From Paenibacillus sp. FSL K6-0276 (GTDB lineage: Bacteria > Bacillota > Bacilli > Paenibacillales > Paenibacillaceae): a stretch of DNA of 64,000 bases. The notes beneath the pieces were generated by a model. It did no database searches and had not been told where the DNA came from. It saw only the letters and a program-made list of their open reading frames with translations. Positions 37,056 through 48,455 of the stretch are shown piece by piece (the stretch's first letter is position 1; every line of letters starts with the position of its first letter). The stretch covers positions 1,922,001-1,986,000 of the forward strand of contig NZ_CP150276.1 of NCBI RefSeq assembly GCF_037977235.1. The letters run 5' to 3'. A program made the position numbers and the translations under genes.

Positions 37056-38855
37056 ATGAGAAAAAACTGGCGGATGTCTAGTACATTAAGGCTTTTTTTT
37101 ATACTTGTAGTCATTCTGCCGATCATCTTATTCTCCATCATTATTCTAAATATTTATAAGCGAGATATTCTTTCGCAAAATACATCAAGATCTCAGCAAA
37201 CGGCTCAAGCGATCTCCTATTCCGTTAGTCAGGAAATTAGGAGGTTGACGGGTCTATTTGCTTCCATCGGTATGGACAGGGATGTGATGGCAAAGCTTTA
37301 TGAAATTAATCGAAGGAATGGGGTTGAGAAACAGCAGGCTTACTATGAGCTAAAGGTCTTAATAGAGAAGTACACGGCATCCATCTCAGGACGTGTGTTG
37401 TCGGTGAACTTCCTTTTTAAAGACCATAATTCTTATTCGTACTTAAAGAACTTGAATTTAGATGATTCTTATTTTCGCCAGAAAACGTGGTATGAGCAGG
37501 TGCTGAATAATCCCGATAGCGTTCATTTTCTGGGAATGATGCCCAATATTTTATATGGTAACTACAATCCTTACAATATGGTTGCTGCCCTATCTCCAAG
37601 TGTAATCAATCCATTATCCCAGCTAGAAATGATTCTTTTTACATTTGAGAGCAGTGCCTTTGATCATATTTTGCAGTCACGTGATAATACGGAATCCACC
37701 TTATTTATCATCACAGAGGAAGGCCAGATTATCTCCTCCAATACCCTTGCCTCTAGAGGGGGGGGATTCCAAATGCATTGGTTCGCAAATCGTGGGCCGC
37801 AGGAAAAAGGGTACGTTGTAGATGTAAATGGTGAAGATAGAAATCTGATAACCTACGCCAAGATTGATCAGACTGGATGGTGGCTTGTACAGTCTATTCC
37901 ATATGCTGATCTAACAGCCAATTACCTTAGTGTGAATTATATCGTTTGGGTGTTTGCATTGATGATCATCTTAGCGTTTATTCTTGTTTCATTTTACTTT
38001 GTATCTAATGTTACTAAACCGCTCAATGAGCTTCTTCGGCAAATGGATCTGGTTACTGAAGGTGATTTAAACGCTAAATTTATGAGAACCGGTAGCCTGG
38101 AGCTAATTAAGCTCGGGCATTCTTTTAATCACATGACAGAGCGTATTCAGGATCTGCTCTACCATCATGAAAGGCAAGAAGTGGAGAAACGGAAGGCGGA
38201 GTTTGCAGCACTTCAGTCGCAGATTAATCCACACTTTTTAATCAATACGCTCAATTCAATCAAGTTTATGGCTTTAATCAGTAAAGCAGATAACATACGG
38301 AATATGACACATGCGTTAACTCGTCTTCTAGCTTCTTCTTTTAATCGAGGTGGAATTCTGACTACGATTGATGAGGAAATTGATCATTTGAAGCATTATT
38401 TGTATATCATGGAGATTCGTTTTGGTAGACCGATCCAAACGAGATGGGAAGTAGATGAGGATTTAGCGGGTTATTATATATTGAAATTGCTATTACAACC
38501 TATTTTAGAAAACAGTATTATTCATGGACTGAAAAATGTTGACTATCCTGGTATCATCCAGATCATAGTGAGCAAACAAGCGGAAGATCTTCTTATAACC
38601 ATAGCCGATAATGGTGTAGGCATGTTGGATATGGATTCTCAGGAATATGACAGCGATGGTATACGCCATCAGCATTCTTTCAGTGGTATGGGAAACAGTA
38701 ACGTTAATAAGCGAATTCAGCTACATTACGGGACGCGTTACGGTTTAAAGTACGAGAAGAATAAACCTCAGGGAACGATAGTATCGATAAGACTACCATT
38801 GATCGACACACCAGAGGAAGAGATGCAGGATCAGTTGTTAGGGGAAGGAGGATGA
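37056..38855 (+). CDS. YesM-type sensor histidine kinase
   Basis: A 599-residue kinase: span at about 12-35, an extracellular Cache-like sensor (about 36-295), a second span (about 298-318), HAMP (about 320-375), then the His_kinase domain with H393 in LQSQINPHFLINTLNSIKF and an HATPase with NSIIHGLKN and DNGVGMLD. YesM/YesN pairs commonly sense carbohydrates and control nearby glycan-use genes in Paenibacillus. AAGGGGAGGG precedes the ATG. A solute-binding protein and AraC regulator follow on the same strand, with the glycosidase locus after them. Confidence 0.92.
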   Translation: MRKNWRMSSTLRLFFILVVILPIILFSIIILNIYKRDILSQNTSRSQQTAQAISYSVSQEIRRLTGLFASIGMDRDVMAKLYEINRRNGVEKQQAYYELKVLIEKYTASISGRVLSVNFLFKDHNSYSYLKNLNLDDSYFRQKTWYEQVLNNPDSVHFLGMMPNILYGNYNPYNMVAALSPSVINPLSQLEMILFTFESSAFDHILQSRDNTESTLFIITEEGQIISSNTLASRGGGFQMHWFANRGPQEKGYVVDVNGEDRNLITYAKIDQTGWWLVQSIPYADLTANYLSVNYIVWVFALMIILAFILVSFYFVSNVTKPLNELLRQMDLVTEGDLNAKFMRTGSLELIKLGHSFNHMTERIQDLLYHHERQEVEKRKAEFAALQSQINPHFLINTLNSIKFMALISKADNIRNMTHALTRLLASSFNRGGILTTIDEEIDHLKHYLYIMEIRFGRPIQTRWEVDEDLAGYYILKLLLQPILENSIIHGLKNVDYPGIIQIIVSKQAEDLLITIADNGVGMLDMDSQEYDSDGIRHQHSFSGMGNSNVNKRIQLHYGTRYGLKYEKNKPQGTIVSIRLPLIDTPEEEMQDQLLGEGG

Positions 38856-38973
38856 AGCAAAATGCTGCGGAGGGTCATAAAAGATCATAGTCCAGAGAGA
38901 AAACATCATTCATGTGTGACTTCAGAGGAGGTATGATGGTATAAACTTTTTTCGAAGGCTGTGATTAGTAAAC

Positions 38974-40269
38974 GTGAAAATAATACTCCGTGTGTCCTTA
39001 ATAGGGATCATTTCTCTTATTTTTATAGGTGGCTTCTTCTCTTTAAGTAAGTTCAGTCCCAAAGGAGGGGCAATAGAGCAACAACAGGGAAGGGTGAATA
39101 AGGATCAACCGATTAAAATAAAATTTGGAATGTGGGAAGCGAAGACAGATATCAAATTTTGGACGGACAAGGTAAGAGACTACTCTAAAATTAAGCCTAA
39201 TGTAACGGTTGAAGTAGAAACGATTCCCGATAATAGCGGACAGTATTTAAAGGTTCGTTTAGCTGCAAATGATTTACCGGATATTTTTTACCTGAAGCCA
39301 GATGACCTCATCACTTACAAAGCAGTACTTCTTCCACTGGATGGATTAGCCGCAGCAAAAAACAATAAATATCCCGCAAGATTAGATCATTCCATTCTTG
39401 GTTTACCTCTTGTATCATTCTCTGAATATGTTTATTACCACCCAAGTATATTTCAAGAGGTCGGCGTAGAGATTCCGCAAACGATGGATGAATTTATGAA
39501 TGTGATGATGAAGATTAAAGCGCATGGTAAATATATTCCGATTGCGATTGGCGGGAAAGATAATTGGACGTTCTATCCTTTCACTGAGTTCGGGCCGCCT
39601 CTGTTATCCAAGGATGAGAATTATTTATCCTCAATCGCACAGACGAAACGTCCTTTCGGAAAAGGTTCTCCATTCGAGAAGGCAGCAGTGATGATCAAGA
39701 AAATAGCAGAGAATGAACTAGCAGGACCCGATGCGCTTAACATTGGTGTGGATCAGGCAACGCAGCTGTTTCAAAGTAATGAAGCGGCCATGCTTGCACT
39801 CGGCCAGTGGTACCTTAGAGATCATTTATCCAAAATGAAAGATGATAAAGATTTAGATGCATTCACATTGCCATGGAGAGAGACAACTTCAGAACGTTTG
39901 CAGGCAATCACTATGCCAGATCAATATATGGCCATCAATAAAAATTCTAAGAATACGGAAGAAGTTAAAGCATTCTTGGAATGGGTTTTTAGCCGGGACG
40001 TTTACCAAGTGTATATTAACTATTCGCAAAATTCATCGACAGTGATCAATATCGAATCGTTTCTGCCGTTCTTCAACAATGTTCAAGAGATTCACCCCTT
40101 TGAGCCGTATATGTACCTGGGGATCGATGAGAAGTTTGAAAAAGTAAAAAATGCTATTCAGTTCGATGAAAAGAAGGCTGCACAAGAAATATTCTCAGGT
40201 GCTGAGGTGTCCGATATTCAAGAGAAATTGAATGATGACTGGGAAAGAGCGGTTCAGGCTTTGAAGTAA
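38974..40269 (+). CDS. Membrane-anchored extracellular solute-binding protein
   Basis: A 431-residue family 1 (sugar) solute-binding protein. The N-terminus has a hydrophobic span (about 5-24, IILRVSLIGIISLIFIGGFF) but no lipobox Cys, so it is likely anchored by an uncleaved helix or secreted, unlike the importer protein at 53436. The periplasmic-type fold is seen in IKIKFGMWEAKTDIKFW, DLPDIFYLKPDDL and GSPFEKAAVMIKKIAE. It starts with GTG after a weak site. Lying between kinase and regulator, with no permease beside it, it may present ligand to the kinase rather than transport. Confidence 0.85.
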   Translation: MKIILRVSLIGIISLIFIGGFFSLSKFSPKGGAIEQQQGRVNKDQPIKIKFGMWEAKTDIKFWTDKVRDYSKIKPNVTVEVETIPDNSGQYLKVRLAANDLPDIFYLKPDDLITYKAVLLPLDGLAAAKNNKYPARLDHSILGLPLVSFSEYVYYHPSIFQEVGVEIPQTMDEFMNVMMKIKAHGKYIPIAIGGKDNWTFYPFTEFGPPLLSKDENYLSSIAQTKRPFGKGSPFEKAAVMIKKIAENELAGPDALNIGVDQATQLFQSNEAAMLALGQWYLRDHLSKMKDDKDLDAFTLPWRETTSERLQAITMPDQYMAINKNSKNTEEVKAFLEWVFSRDVYQVYINYSQNSSTVINIESFLPFFNNVQEIHPFEPYMYLGIDEKFEKVKNAIQFDEKKAAQEIFSGAEVSDIQEKLNDDWERAVQALK

Positions 40270-40296
40270 TCCTATAGATCAATTATGGAGGGATTT

Positions 40297-41928
40297 ATGA
40301 TGAAATTTAAAGCTCTCATTGTTGATGATGAACCATTAGCTAGGTTAGCCCTTCGGGAATATATATCCATTGCTTCGACTGATTTTGAGATTGCAGGGGA
40401 AGCAGGAGATGGTAACGAGGCATTAAGCATGCTGAAAATCCATCAGGATGTGGACCTAGTTCTGGCGGATATTCAAATGCCAAATATGAATGGAGTAGAG
40501 TTTCTCGAAGCACTGAATAACACTACTTTTTCGAACAAACCGCTAACCATCATGCTCAGCGCGTACGGAGATTATTCTTTTGTAAGAGATTCCTTTGTGC
40601 TCGGCGCCTTTGATTACATTGTTAAAGCCAAGTTAGATGAAACTTATATTGCACCGGTTCTGACTAAGACTGTGGATGAATTGAAGCGGCGGCAGAACTC
40701 CTCAAGGTCAGTATCAACCTTAGAGGACGTAGAAGCCTCGATCTGTTCTGTTCTGCACCGGCTCTGCCTAGCGGATTCCCTCGAATCGACGAATGATGAG
40801 GTAGCTTCTTCGTTGGAGCTTGTGCGAAAGCATATGGGGGAGAAGAATCTGGAGGTTGCGCTTCTTAGGCTATCGGATACCGTTCAGTTTGATGATTCAC
40901 ACCGTATGATTATGCAGACGATTCGAACGGTAACGAACCGCAGTAGAAATGAAGGGATTTGCAAAGTATGCAGATATGATGACAGGCATTATGTTTTGTT
41001 CTTCTCTTTTCCAGAGCAATGCAGCATCATAGCCATTCGTAGATTGACAGATATAATCTTGTCTGAAGTGAGCATGAGACTAAAGCAATTTATTAATTTG
41101 AAGCTATCTATGGGCATTAGTGATATTGTGGATGGTCATCAGCAGTGGAACCGATTATTCCGCCAAGCTGAACGATTAGCAGGTTTGAGTTTCTACCAGG
41201 GGTACAATCGATTATATTATCCGGAAGCTGAAAGGCGTCCATTGATTAAGGAAAGTGATTGGAAGGAAGCATGGTATTTGGCCAGAACCGAAATGCTGAA
41301 GTCATTAAGTGATCCAGATTTAACAAACTGGCAGGAGGTATATGATCACTGCTGTAACTTGTTGATTCAGCGATATCCTTGTTCATCTGAGCATATCAAA
41401 TCAGATGTAGTCGATATGATCTGGGAGGCAAGCGCATTAATTTATCAAAAAGGCATTTCTTGGGAAAAGCTTCATGATAAGCTGCCTTATCCCATCACGG
41501 ATCATATTTATAAGCAGGAAACATGGGAGAATACGGTGCATTGGTGCCGTCTGTTCTTGAATCATCTGCATCAAAAGCTGCATCCGAAAGACCAACCTAA
41601 GGAATTTTTCCTTAGCCCTGTTGTTGCTAAGACGAAAGAGCTATTAGAGAAAAACTTTAACGAAGATGTTCATTTATCGAATATTAGTCAGATTGTCGGT
41701 GTAAGCGAGAGCTACTTAAGTAAACAATTTTCCAAAGAAATAGGTGTTAATTTCATTCAATTTCTGACGAATCTACGAATCGAGAAAGCTAAAAAAGCGC
41801 TGGAGAGCGGAATGAAAATATATGAGGTATCGGAGCAAGTAGGGTATGTTAATCCAGAACATTTCAGTCGTATTTTTAAAAAAATCACAGGAATTAGCCC
41901 CTTAGCTTATCGCAGAGAGAAAGAATAA
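40297..41928 (+). CDS. YesN-type response regulator, AraC family
   Basis: About 543 residues. The receiver domain (about 1-125) has LIVDDEPLA, phospho-acceptor Asp in LVLADIQMPNMNG and the Lys in YIVKAKLDE, the last a departure from the usual KP. A variable middle (about 150-430) links to a C-terminal AraC pair of HTH motifs (LSNISQIVGVSESYLSKQF and VSEQVGYVNPEHFSRIFKK). GGAGGG precedes ATGATG; either may start. It pairs with the kinase upstream and plausibly activates the cohesin/glycosidase genes that follow. Confidence 0.9.
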   Translation: MMKFKALIVDDEPLARLALREYISIASTDFEIAGEAGDGNEALSMLKIHQDVDLVLADIQMPNMNGVEFLEALNNTTFSNKPLTIMLSAYGDYSFVRDSFVLGAFDYIVKAKLDETYIAPVLTKTVDELKRRQNSSRSVSTLEDVEASICSVLHRLCLADSLESTNDEVASSLELVRKHMGEKNLEVALLRLSDTVQFDDSHRMIMQTIRTVTNRSRNEGICKVCRYDDRHYVLFFSFPEQCSIIAIRRLTDIILSEVSMRLKQFINLKLSMGISDIVDGHQQWNRLFRQAERLAGLSFYQGYNRLYYPEAERRPLIKESDWKEAWYLARTEMLKSLSDPDLTNWQEVYDHCCNLLIQRYPCSSEHIKSDVVDMIWEASALIYQKGISWEKLHDKLPYPITDHIYKQETWENTVHWCRLFLNHLHQKLHPKDQPKEFFLSPVVAKTKELLEKNFNEDVHLSNISQIVGVSESYLSKQFSKEIGVNFIQFLTNLRIEKAKKALESGMKIYEVSEQVGYVNPEHFSRIFKKITGISPLAYRREKE

Positions 41929-42027
41929 CAAAAATAATCAATGTTGAACAAAATAAATCATGTGTATCCGATTTCAAAATCCATATGATAGGGGTAAGTT
42001 AAAATTCACAGGTGAAGGGATGTTCTT

Positions 42028-43041
42028 ATGAGACGCAAACTATTCACATTCGCACTAATCTGTACGTTATGTTCTTCCATGTGGTTGAGTACAGTCCATG
42101 CTGAAAAAGTCTCTGACTTCGAGATGCAGACATCAACTACTGAATCTGCTAATTCTACGTTCACCGTTACACTAAAGGGTAAAGATATTCAAGACTTATA
42201 CGCATATGAAGCTAAATTTAATTTTGATCCGAAAGTGCTTGAGATTGTAAAAGCAGAAACGAAGATCAAAGGCTTTTCTGTTTCTCCAATCGTTAAAGAC
42301 AATGAAATTACAATAGCCCATACTAAGATCGGAAATGTGAATGGTGAAAAGGGTAACTTGGACATTGCCACGATTACCTTTAAAGCTAAAAGAGCCGGTA
42401 CAACTGCAGTAAAATGGACCGCAATAAAAGTTCTTGATCGTAATCTGAAAGATCAGGAATTCACCCCGAATCAATCCTCAACATTCACCAAGATTTTCAG
42501 CGATATCGTCTCACATTGGGCGAAGCAAGATATCATGGAAATGGTCACTAAAGGAATTGTTGAAGGCATGGATGCCGACAGCTTTGCCCCGAATAATAAC
42601 ATCACTCGCGCACAATTCGCAGCTCTTATAGCTAGAGCATTAAATCTTACAGAAGGTTCTGGAAGTAATCCGTTTACGGATGTGAAATCAGGAGTTTGGT
42701 ATGAAGATACGGTTAAGAAAGCTTATGCAGCCGGAATTATTAATGGTTTGTCCAAGACGAAATTTGCACCGGAAAAAAGCATTACCCGTGAAGAAATGAC
42801 AACGATGCTGATGCGAGCGAAAGCATATGCTTCCAGCGTAAAGGTCGATAGTATGGCCTCAGATTCCACTACTATGTTTAACGATGATAGTAAAATAAGT
42901 CCGTGGGCTAAAGAGTCGGTGGGGTTTGCCTTGAAATCGGGATTAATGAAAGGTAGAACTCAGACTACATTTGCACCCAAAGAATCAGCCACAAGAGCGG
43001 AATCAGCCGTTGTTATCAAGCGATTGATAAATGCCAAGTAA
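42028..43041 (+). CDS. Cohesin protein with three SLH domains (cell-surface anchor)
   Basis: A 337-residue exported protein: signal peptide (about 1-26, ending VHA), one cohesin module (about 30-150; DLYAYEAKFNFDPKVLEIV, ATITFKAKRAGTTAVKW) and three SLH domains (about 157-205, 215-265, 285-337), each with the wall-binding TRA/E-type motif (ITRAQF, ITREEM, ATRAES). SLH domains bind pyruvylated secondary wall polymer; cohesins bind dockerins. This is the layout of a minimal anchoring scaffoldin. It is encoded just before dockerin-bearing glycosidases. The cohesin differs from those in the enzymes, so its dockerin preference cannot be told from sequence. Confidence 0.88.
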   Translation: MRRKLFTFALICTLCSSMWLSTVHAEKVSDFEMQTSTTESANSTFTVTLKGKDIQDLYAYEAKFNFDPKVLEIVKAETKIKGFSVSPIVKDNEITIAHTKIGNVNGEKGNLDIATITFKAKRAGTTAVKWTAIKVLDRNLKDQEFTPNQSSTFTKIFSDIVSHWAKQDIMEMVTKGIVEGMDADSFAPNNNITRAQFAALIARALNLTEGSGSNPFTDVKSGVWYEDTVKKAYAAGIINGLSKTKFAPEKSITREEMTTMLMRAKAYASSVKVDSMASDSTTMFNDDSKISPWAKESVGFALKSGLMKGRTQTTFAPKESATRAESAVVIKRLINAK

Positions 43042-43054
43042 TACAAAAAAACAT

Positions 43055-43092
43055 ATAATGACGCACCTTCTTATGGAAGGAGGGCTCATTAT
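43055..43092 (+). other. Hairpin between anchor gene and GH101 gene
   Basis: ATAATGA and TCATTAT close a stem with an inner CCTTC/GAAGG helix. There is no T-run, so it is more likely a processing or stability element than a terminator. Confidence 0.5.
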
Positions 43093-43183
43093 GGCCTTCT
43101 GATGTTAAAAACATACAATTTAAGAAAAAATGTGTATTTATAATGTTATTCTACTTATATTTAAGTGAAAAGAGGTCGTAGAG

Positions 43184-46100
43184 ATGAGAAAACGGTACAA
43201 AGCGTTTAGCTTGCTATTGACGTTGTTGCTAGGGGTACAGATTGGCTTGCCAACGGCAGCCGTATTCGCGGCTCAAGACTCGGACGTGTATTTCAGGGAT
43301 TACAATGATGGCAACATCAGAGGATGGACTCCAGCTAAGGGGATAACTACTTTTTCGGCGGATCAAGGTGCTGTTAAGGCGGTGACACAAGGGGTTGTTA
43401 TTTTAGCAGATCAAGATGCACCTCAGGTTGCTAACGCTGAATATGAGGTGAAGTTAAAATTTAGTCAACCTGCCACACGATTTGGACTGGTCTACCGATT
43501 CGTCGATAGTAATAACTACAATGTTATTCAATATGATGCGGGCTCTTGGGGCTGGGATGCAATGAAAGATGGGACGGAATCGTATGGTAATATTGCTGCT
43601 CCTAGTTTTACCTTTGCTGCCGACCAACAGTATACCCTTAAATTGCGATATGAGAAAGGTAGCGTAAATTTATCGATCGATGGCAATAACGTGCTTACGA
43701 CGAGTCTGCCCTCTTTATCGACAAGTGCAGGGAAGATTGGACTTCGCAGCTGGTTTAATAACAAGACCCTATGGATTGACGATGTGAAGGTAACTCCAAT
43801 TGTATCCACTGATCCTGTACCAAGGCCGATTACGATTACAGAAACACTAAGCTCGGATACGATGAAGGTTGTGATCGATAAGGAATTCCCACGGGTTAAA
43901 CAATACACATGGTTAGACAGCGGCGCGGAAATGTATGGACAGTTGAATGGGTTTAATGAAATAAAAATTAACGAAAAGACCTATTTCCTTGTCGCTTCTG
44001 ATTTTAGTAAGAAAGCAGCCGATGCTACCCATGGTGAGACTGCAGCTTACACGCTTCAAATTCCAGAAATTAAAGTGAACCTCAAAGTTGAAATGGAAGT
44101 CCAGGATAACATTCTTCAGTTCAAGGTGGCCAGCATCGAAGAGAATGGTACTGAAAAAGTGAAGATGATCGAATTTCCTGATCATGACCTTGTCTCTGTA
44201 ATTGGAACCCAGCCTACAGCACAGGAAACGGCTGTCCGGATAACTGGAGGCTGGAACATTGTACAGGACGAATTTAACGACCTTAAGACGGTAGTAGCAG
44301 ACGTGAGTGGGGGGCGTGCATATGCATTCGTTAACTCCGACGTCTTAGCTGCGAGTGTAATCACTAATGTAGTAAATGGTTTTGATAAGGTACGTATTAA
44401 GGTAGGCGATGATACAGTGCTCCATACGAAGAAAGCAACTTTATCGGGAGGGTCATGGGTTTATCGTGGAAGTACTGTGCTTGATCCCGAGCCACTGCCT
44501 TGGGCTAAGGTTGTACTGACTCCAGATGCGAATGGAGACAACGTTGTTGACTGGCAAGATGGGGCCATTGTTTATCGTCAGAATACGGATGCTCCAACCG
44601 GCAGTGAAATGATCCGAGACAATATCTCCTATATCAGCATGAACATTGGATCTACTACAACTTCACCGTTCTTGCGTGCTTTTGATAATGCGAAGAAAAT
44701 CTCTAATCTTACGGATGGCTTTGGACAGCTGATTCTATTTAAAGGATACCAAGCGGAAGGACATGATGACTCTCACCCTGATTACGGTGGTCATATTGGT
44801 ATTCGTCAGGGTGGAGAGAAGGATTTCAATTATATTTTGAGTGAAGGAAAGAAATACAATATCCGCGGCGGTGTTCATATTAACGCAACGGAATACGCGC
44901 TAGATGCTTTCGGAACCAAAATGGAAAATATGAATCAGCCATTGAGTAAAGGTTGGGGCTGGCTGGATCAGACATTCTATGTAAACAAAACTAAAGATGT
45001 GGAATCGGGTGAATTAAAAAGACGTCTGGATATGCTGAAAAGCGATACAGGCGACAACCTTTCCTTTGTGTATGTAGATGTATATGACGGAGCCGATTAC
45101 AATGCGAAGAAACTCGCAGATTATATCAACGGTAACGGTTGGATGCTCGGTACAGAATTTGCAGGACCTCTGTTTGAGCAGGCCTCTTGGGTTCACTGGG
45201 GAACGGATCCAGGGTACCCTAACCAAGGTGACGATAGCAAGGTTACCCGTTTCCTACGGAATCAATCGCTGGATGGCTTCTTAACAACCCCTTTATTGAA
45301 AGGGAATAAGCAGGTAGGCGTGGGTTACTGGCAGAACAGTGCTCCATTCTACAGCTACCAATCAACAAGTGCGGCATTCTTCAATCACAATCTACCAACA
45401 AAATATATGCAGCATTTCCCGATCATCAAGATGACCGATAACCGCATCGACTTTGAAGAGCATGTTGTAGTTGAACGTAAGCAGGACGGTAAGATCCATT
45501 TAAGCAAGGATGGTCGTGAAATCGCTATCATGACAGATAGCAGCAACATCAGTGACAGTACGGTCTTTATTCCATGGAGTCCTGAGACAGAAGATAAAAT
45601 CTATCACTGGAATCCAGCAGGTGGCCAAACGACTTGGAGTCTTCCAGAATCATGGAGTGACGTAACGACTGCACAGTTATATAAGTTGACAGATTTGGGA
45701 CGTGAGCGTGTAGGCAGTGTAGAAGTAACTGGAGGTAAAGTCACACTTACAGCGCAGCCGGGGATTGGATATGCCCTGTATAAGACAACTGCTGCTGAAG
45801 AGCCGGAAATGGTATGGGGCGAAGGGAGTTCAGTTAAGGACCCGGGTTTTGACAGCCAAACGTTCGGCAACTGGAAGAAATCCTCCACAGCTGCAAGCGA
45901 TGATCACATCAAATTCGTGAAGAACAGTAACGCCGATGACCAGCTTCAAGTGAAGGGGCCTGGTGATGCAGTAATTCAGCAGGAGATTACCGGACTTACA
46001 CCTGGCAAGACGTATTCTGCATCGGTATGGGTGAAAGTGGATGGGAAACGCACCGTGGAAATCGGTGTGAAGCAAGGGGCTGACAAGGTTGTCAATACGC

Positions 46101-48340
46101 TGGATAACACGGAGCATGGCTTTTTAGCCCAGCAACACAAATATGTGAGCATGAATTTCCAACGGATTAAGGTTACTTTTGATGCGGCTAGTGAGACAGC
46201 CAATCTCTATTTGAATGTAGAAGATGGAAGTTCGACTGTAACGTTTGACGATGTAAGAGTATGGGAGAATCCAACCAAAACAGACGTTGGAAATTCTGTA
46301 TTGTTCGAGGATTTCGAGAATGTTGATGAGGGATGGGGTCCCTTCGTTTATTCTAAAATAGGTCCAGTTCGTACTCATTTAGTTGAAAAAGGCGACAATC
46401 AGATCATGACTTATGTTCTGGATGGTAATTGGTCGCTTAAAACGAATGAAGATGCAACAGGTGAATGGCTACGTACATTGCCTCACACGCTCCGTATGAA
46501 GGAGGATAACCGTTACCAACTGACGATGGACTACAATTCGGATGAGACGGATATGTACTCAGTGGCTATTCGAGTGAAGGAGAATGGGGTAGTTCGTGAT
46601 CTAGTTAGTGAGAATTTGAAAGAAGGACGCAATACGCTGGATCTGTCTTTTACAACCGAAGGGGTGAAAGATGCCTATCTGGCCATTATCAAAAACAAGC
46701 TGAACAATCAGAAGGAATTAACCGGTACGCTCGTGGTTGATGACATTCGCGTCGATGATGAGGGTGCAATCGTTCCAGAGGAAGGTGTACTTGTTTCGAC
46801 TATTACGTTAACGCCAAACAAGATGGATCTGAACAAAGGACAGTCAAGCGCCGTTAGCGCTCAGGTTAAACCAGCAAATGCTTATGACCGGACACTTCTC
46901 TGGACTTCTGACCACCCGGAAATTGTATCGGTGGATCAGACCGGAAAAGTTACTGCACTTCAAGCCGGTACGGCGGTCATTACTGCTACCGCGAAGGATG
47001 CAAGTAAAAAAAGTGCAACAGCGACGATTCATGTGTATATGCCTAACACACAAATCCCACAATCGCAGATGACTGCAACGGCAAGTAGCTTCCAGCCTGG
47101 AGATGAAGCAAGTTATGCACTCGATGGAGATCTGTCTACAATTTGGCATACGAAATGGAGCCCGGCACACTTACCGGAATCTATCACTTTGGACCTCGGA
47201 GGCAAATATAACATTAATCAATTTAATTATTCACCTAGAGTATCTGGAACCAATGGAACGATTACAGGCTATAACCTGTACACGAGTGTTGACGGAACGA
47301 ATTTCACAACCATCGCGAACGGATCATGGACGCTCGATCAGAACACAAAGATTGTTCGTTTCACAGCAGTAGAAGCAACATATCTGAGACTTGAAGTTGT
47401 GGAAGGCGTGGGTAACTTTGCATCTGCTGCAGAACTGAATGTGTTCAAGACGGAGGATGAGTCAGAAGTAGTAAAAGTTACAGGCGTCGCCATGGACAAA
47501 GAACAGCTAGAGATTAAAGTAGGCAGTTCGGGGGAATTGAAGGCTGTGATACAACCAGAGAATGCTTCGAATAAAAAAGTACTCTGGAGCAGCAGTGATG
47601 AAGCTGTAGCAACCGTTGAAGAGCAAGACGGTCATGCTCTTGTTAAAGGCTTGAAGGTAGGCGAAACAATAATTATGGCAACAACGGTGGATGGGGGCTT
47701 CTCTGCGACCAGTCGGATTATCGTGACAGAAACAGACGGCGAGTTGAAATCTGCCTCCACTTTAATAGCGCCAAGTCAAGTTCAACCAGGAGAAGTGTTC
47801 AAAGTTCAATATGGACTCCGGAATCTGTCTGATAAGATATTTGCGCAGGACCTCGCCTTAGAGTATGCCGCGGATGTTATGGATTTCGTTGATGCGCGTT
47901 CGTTAATTAGTGGGGTAAGTGTTATCGATTCAATTAACAGCACGCCAGGGAAACTTCGCTTTATTGTAGCAAGTGAGGGTGCGACCAATGGAATTAGTAA
48001 CAGTGCAGATGTACTCGAGTTAACCTTTAAAGCGAAGGAAGTTAACCAAACGGTGAATGGTGCAATTGCCGTTAAGAGTGCAATCATTTCAGATGATCAG
48101 GGTAAGGAAATTTCGGCATCTATCTCTTCCGTAAATGTAGAGATTGGTGAGAAAGGAACGCAAGGCGACATCAATGGTGACGGTAAAATAACGATCGGTG
48201 ATCTGGCGATGGTAGCAGCGCAGTATGGCAAAACTACATCAAGCCCAGATTGGGAGAAAGCGAAGAAAGCAGATATTAACGGTGATGGCAAAGTCGGATT
48301 GGAAGATCTGGTTATTGTAGCCCGCAAAATTGTAGAGTAA
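43184..48340 (+). CDS. GH101 endo-alpha-N-acetylgalactosaminidase with cohesin and dockerin
   Basis: A 1718-residue secreted enzyme. Order: signal peptide (1-29), concanavalin-like module (about 33-205), GH101 beta-sandwich and barrel (about 215-870), galactose-binding-like modules (about 880-1200), Big_2 (about 1205-1285), F5/8C/CBM32 (about 1290-1422), Big_2 (about 1430-1518), cohesin (about 1521-1657), type I dockerin (about 1662-1718). Probable catalytic residues are D632 ([12 protein letters not shown]) and E658 (MLGTEFAGP). GH101 releases Gal-beta-1,3-GalNAc from Ser/Thr of mucins. Both dockerin calcium loops are intact ([26 protein letters not shown]). Cohesin and dockerin in one enzyme is the odd feature. 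Confidence 0.92.
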   Translation: MRKRYKAFSLLLTLLLGVQIGLPTAAVFAAQDSDVYFRDYNDGNIRGWTPAKGITTFSADQGAVKAVTQGVVILADQDAPQVANAEYEVKLKFSQPATRFGLVYRFVDSNNYNVIQYDAGSWGWDAMKDGTESYGNIAAPSFTFAADQQYTLKLRYEKGSVNLSIDGNNVLTTSLPSLSTSAGKIGLRSWFNNKTLWIDDVKVTPIVSTDPVPRPITITETLSSDTMKVVIDKEFPRVKQYTWLDSGAEMYGQLNGFNEIKINEKTYFLVASDFSKKAADATHGETAAYTLQIPEIKVNLKVEMEVQDNILQFKVASIEENGTEKVKMIEFPDHDLVSVIGTQPTAQETAVRITGGWNIVQDEFNDLKTVVADVSGGRAYAFVNSDVLAASVITNVVNGFDKVRIKVGDDTVLHTKKATLSGGSWVYRGSTVLDPEPLPWAKVVLTPDANGDNVVDWQDGAIVYRQNTDAPTGSEMIRDNISYISMNIGSTTTSPFLRAFDNAKKISNLTDGFGQLILFKGYQAEGHDDSHPDYGGHIGIRQGGEKDFNYILSEGKKYNIRGGVHINATEYALDAFGTKMENMNQPLSKGWGWLDQTFYVNKTKDVESGELKRRLDMLKSDTGDNLSFVYVDVYDGADYNAKKLADYINGNGWMLGTEFAGPLFEQASWVHWGTDPGYPNQGDDSKVTRFLRNQSLDGFLTTPLLKGNKQVGVGYWQNSAPFYSYQSTSAAFFNHNLPTKYMQHFPIIKMTDNRIDFEEHVVVERKQDGKIHLSKDGREIAIMTDSSNISDSTVFIPWSPETEDKIYHWNPAGGQTTWSLPESWSDVTTAQLYKLTDLGRERVGSVEVTGGKVTLTAQPGIGYALYKTTAAEEPEMVWGEGSSVKDPGFDSQTFGNWKKSSTAASDDHIKFVKNSNADDQLQVKGPGDAVIQQEITGLTPGKTYSASVWVKVDGKRTVEIGVKQGADKVVNTLDNTEHGFLAQQHKYVSMNFQRIKVTFDAASETANLYLNVEDGSSTVTFDDVRVWENPTKTDVGNSVLFEDFENVDEGWGPFVYSKIGPVRTHLVEKGDNQIMTYVLDGNWSLKTNEDATGEWLRTLPHTLRMKEDNRYQLTMDYNSDETDMYSVAIRVKENGVVRDLVSENLKEGRNTLDLSFTTEGVKDAYLAIIKNKLNNQKELTGTLVVDDIRVDDEGAIVPEEGVLVSTITLTPNKMDLNKGQSSAVSAQVKPANAYDRTLLWTSDHPEIVSVDQTGKVTALQAGTAVITATAKDASKKSATATIHVYMPNTQIPQSQMTATASSFQPGDEASYALDGDLSTIWHTKWSPAHLPESITLDLGGKYNINQFNYSPRVSGTNGTITGYNLYTSVDGTNFTTIANGSWTLDQNTKIVRFTAVEATYLRLEVVEGVGNFASAAELNVFKTEDESEVVKVTGVAMDKEQLEIKVGSSGELKAVIQPENASNKKVLWSSSDEAVATVEEQDGHALVKGLKVGETIIMATTVDGGFSATSRIIVTETDGELKSASTLIAPSQVQPGEVFKVQYGLRNLSDKIFAQDLALEYAADVMDFVDARSLISGVSVIDSINSTPGKLRFIVASEGATNGISNSADVLELTFKAKEVNQTVNGAIAVKSAIISDDQGKEISASISSVNVEIGEKGTQGDINGDGKITIGDLAMVAAQYGKTTSSPDWEKAKKADINGDGKVGLEDLVIVARKIVE

Positions 48341-48350
48341 TCAAGGTCAA

Positions 48351-48398
48351 GGCCAGGTACATGTGTGAGTAACTAAACATAATGTACCTGGTCTTTTT
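48351..48398 (+). terminator. Terminator after the GH101 gene
   Basis: CCAGGTACAT (48353-48362) pairs perfectly with ATGTACCTGG (48382-48391), followed by TCTTTTT. Confidence 0.85.
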
Positions 48399-48455
48399 AA
48401 ACAGCTGAGGTCTTTCAAGAGGAGCTTAATCTTACATTGAAGGAGTGAGAAGGAT

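Noticed and set aside
38862..38936. 24-codon ORF after the YesM-type kinase with a good ribosome-site sequence
   Set aside because: Its GGAGG overlaps the kinase 3' end and the peptide has no recognisable content; could be a translated leader, but support is too thin.
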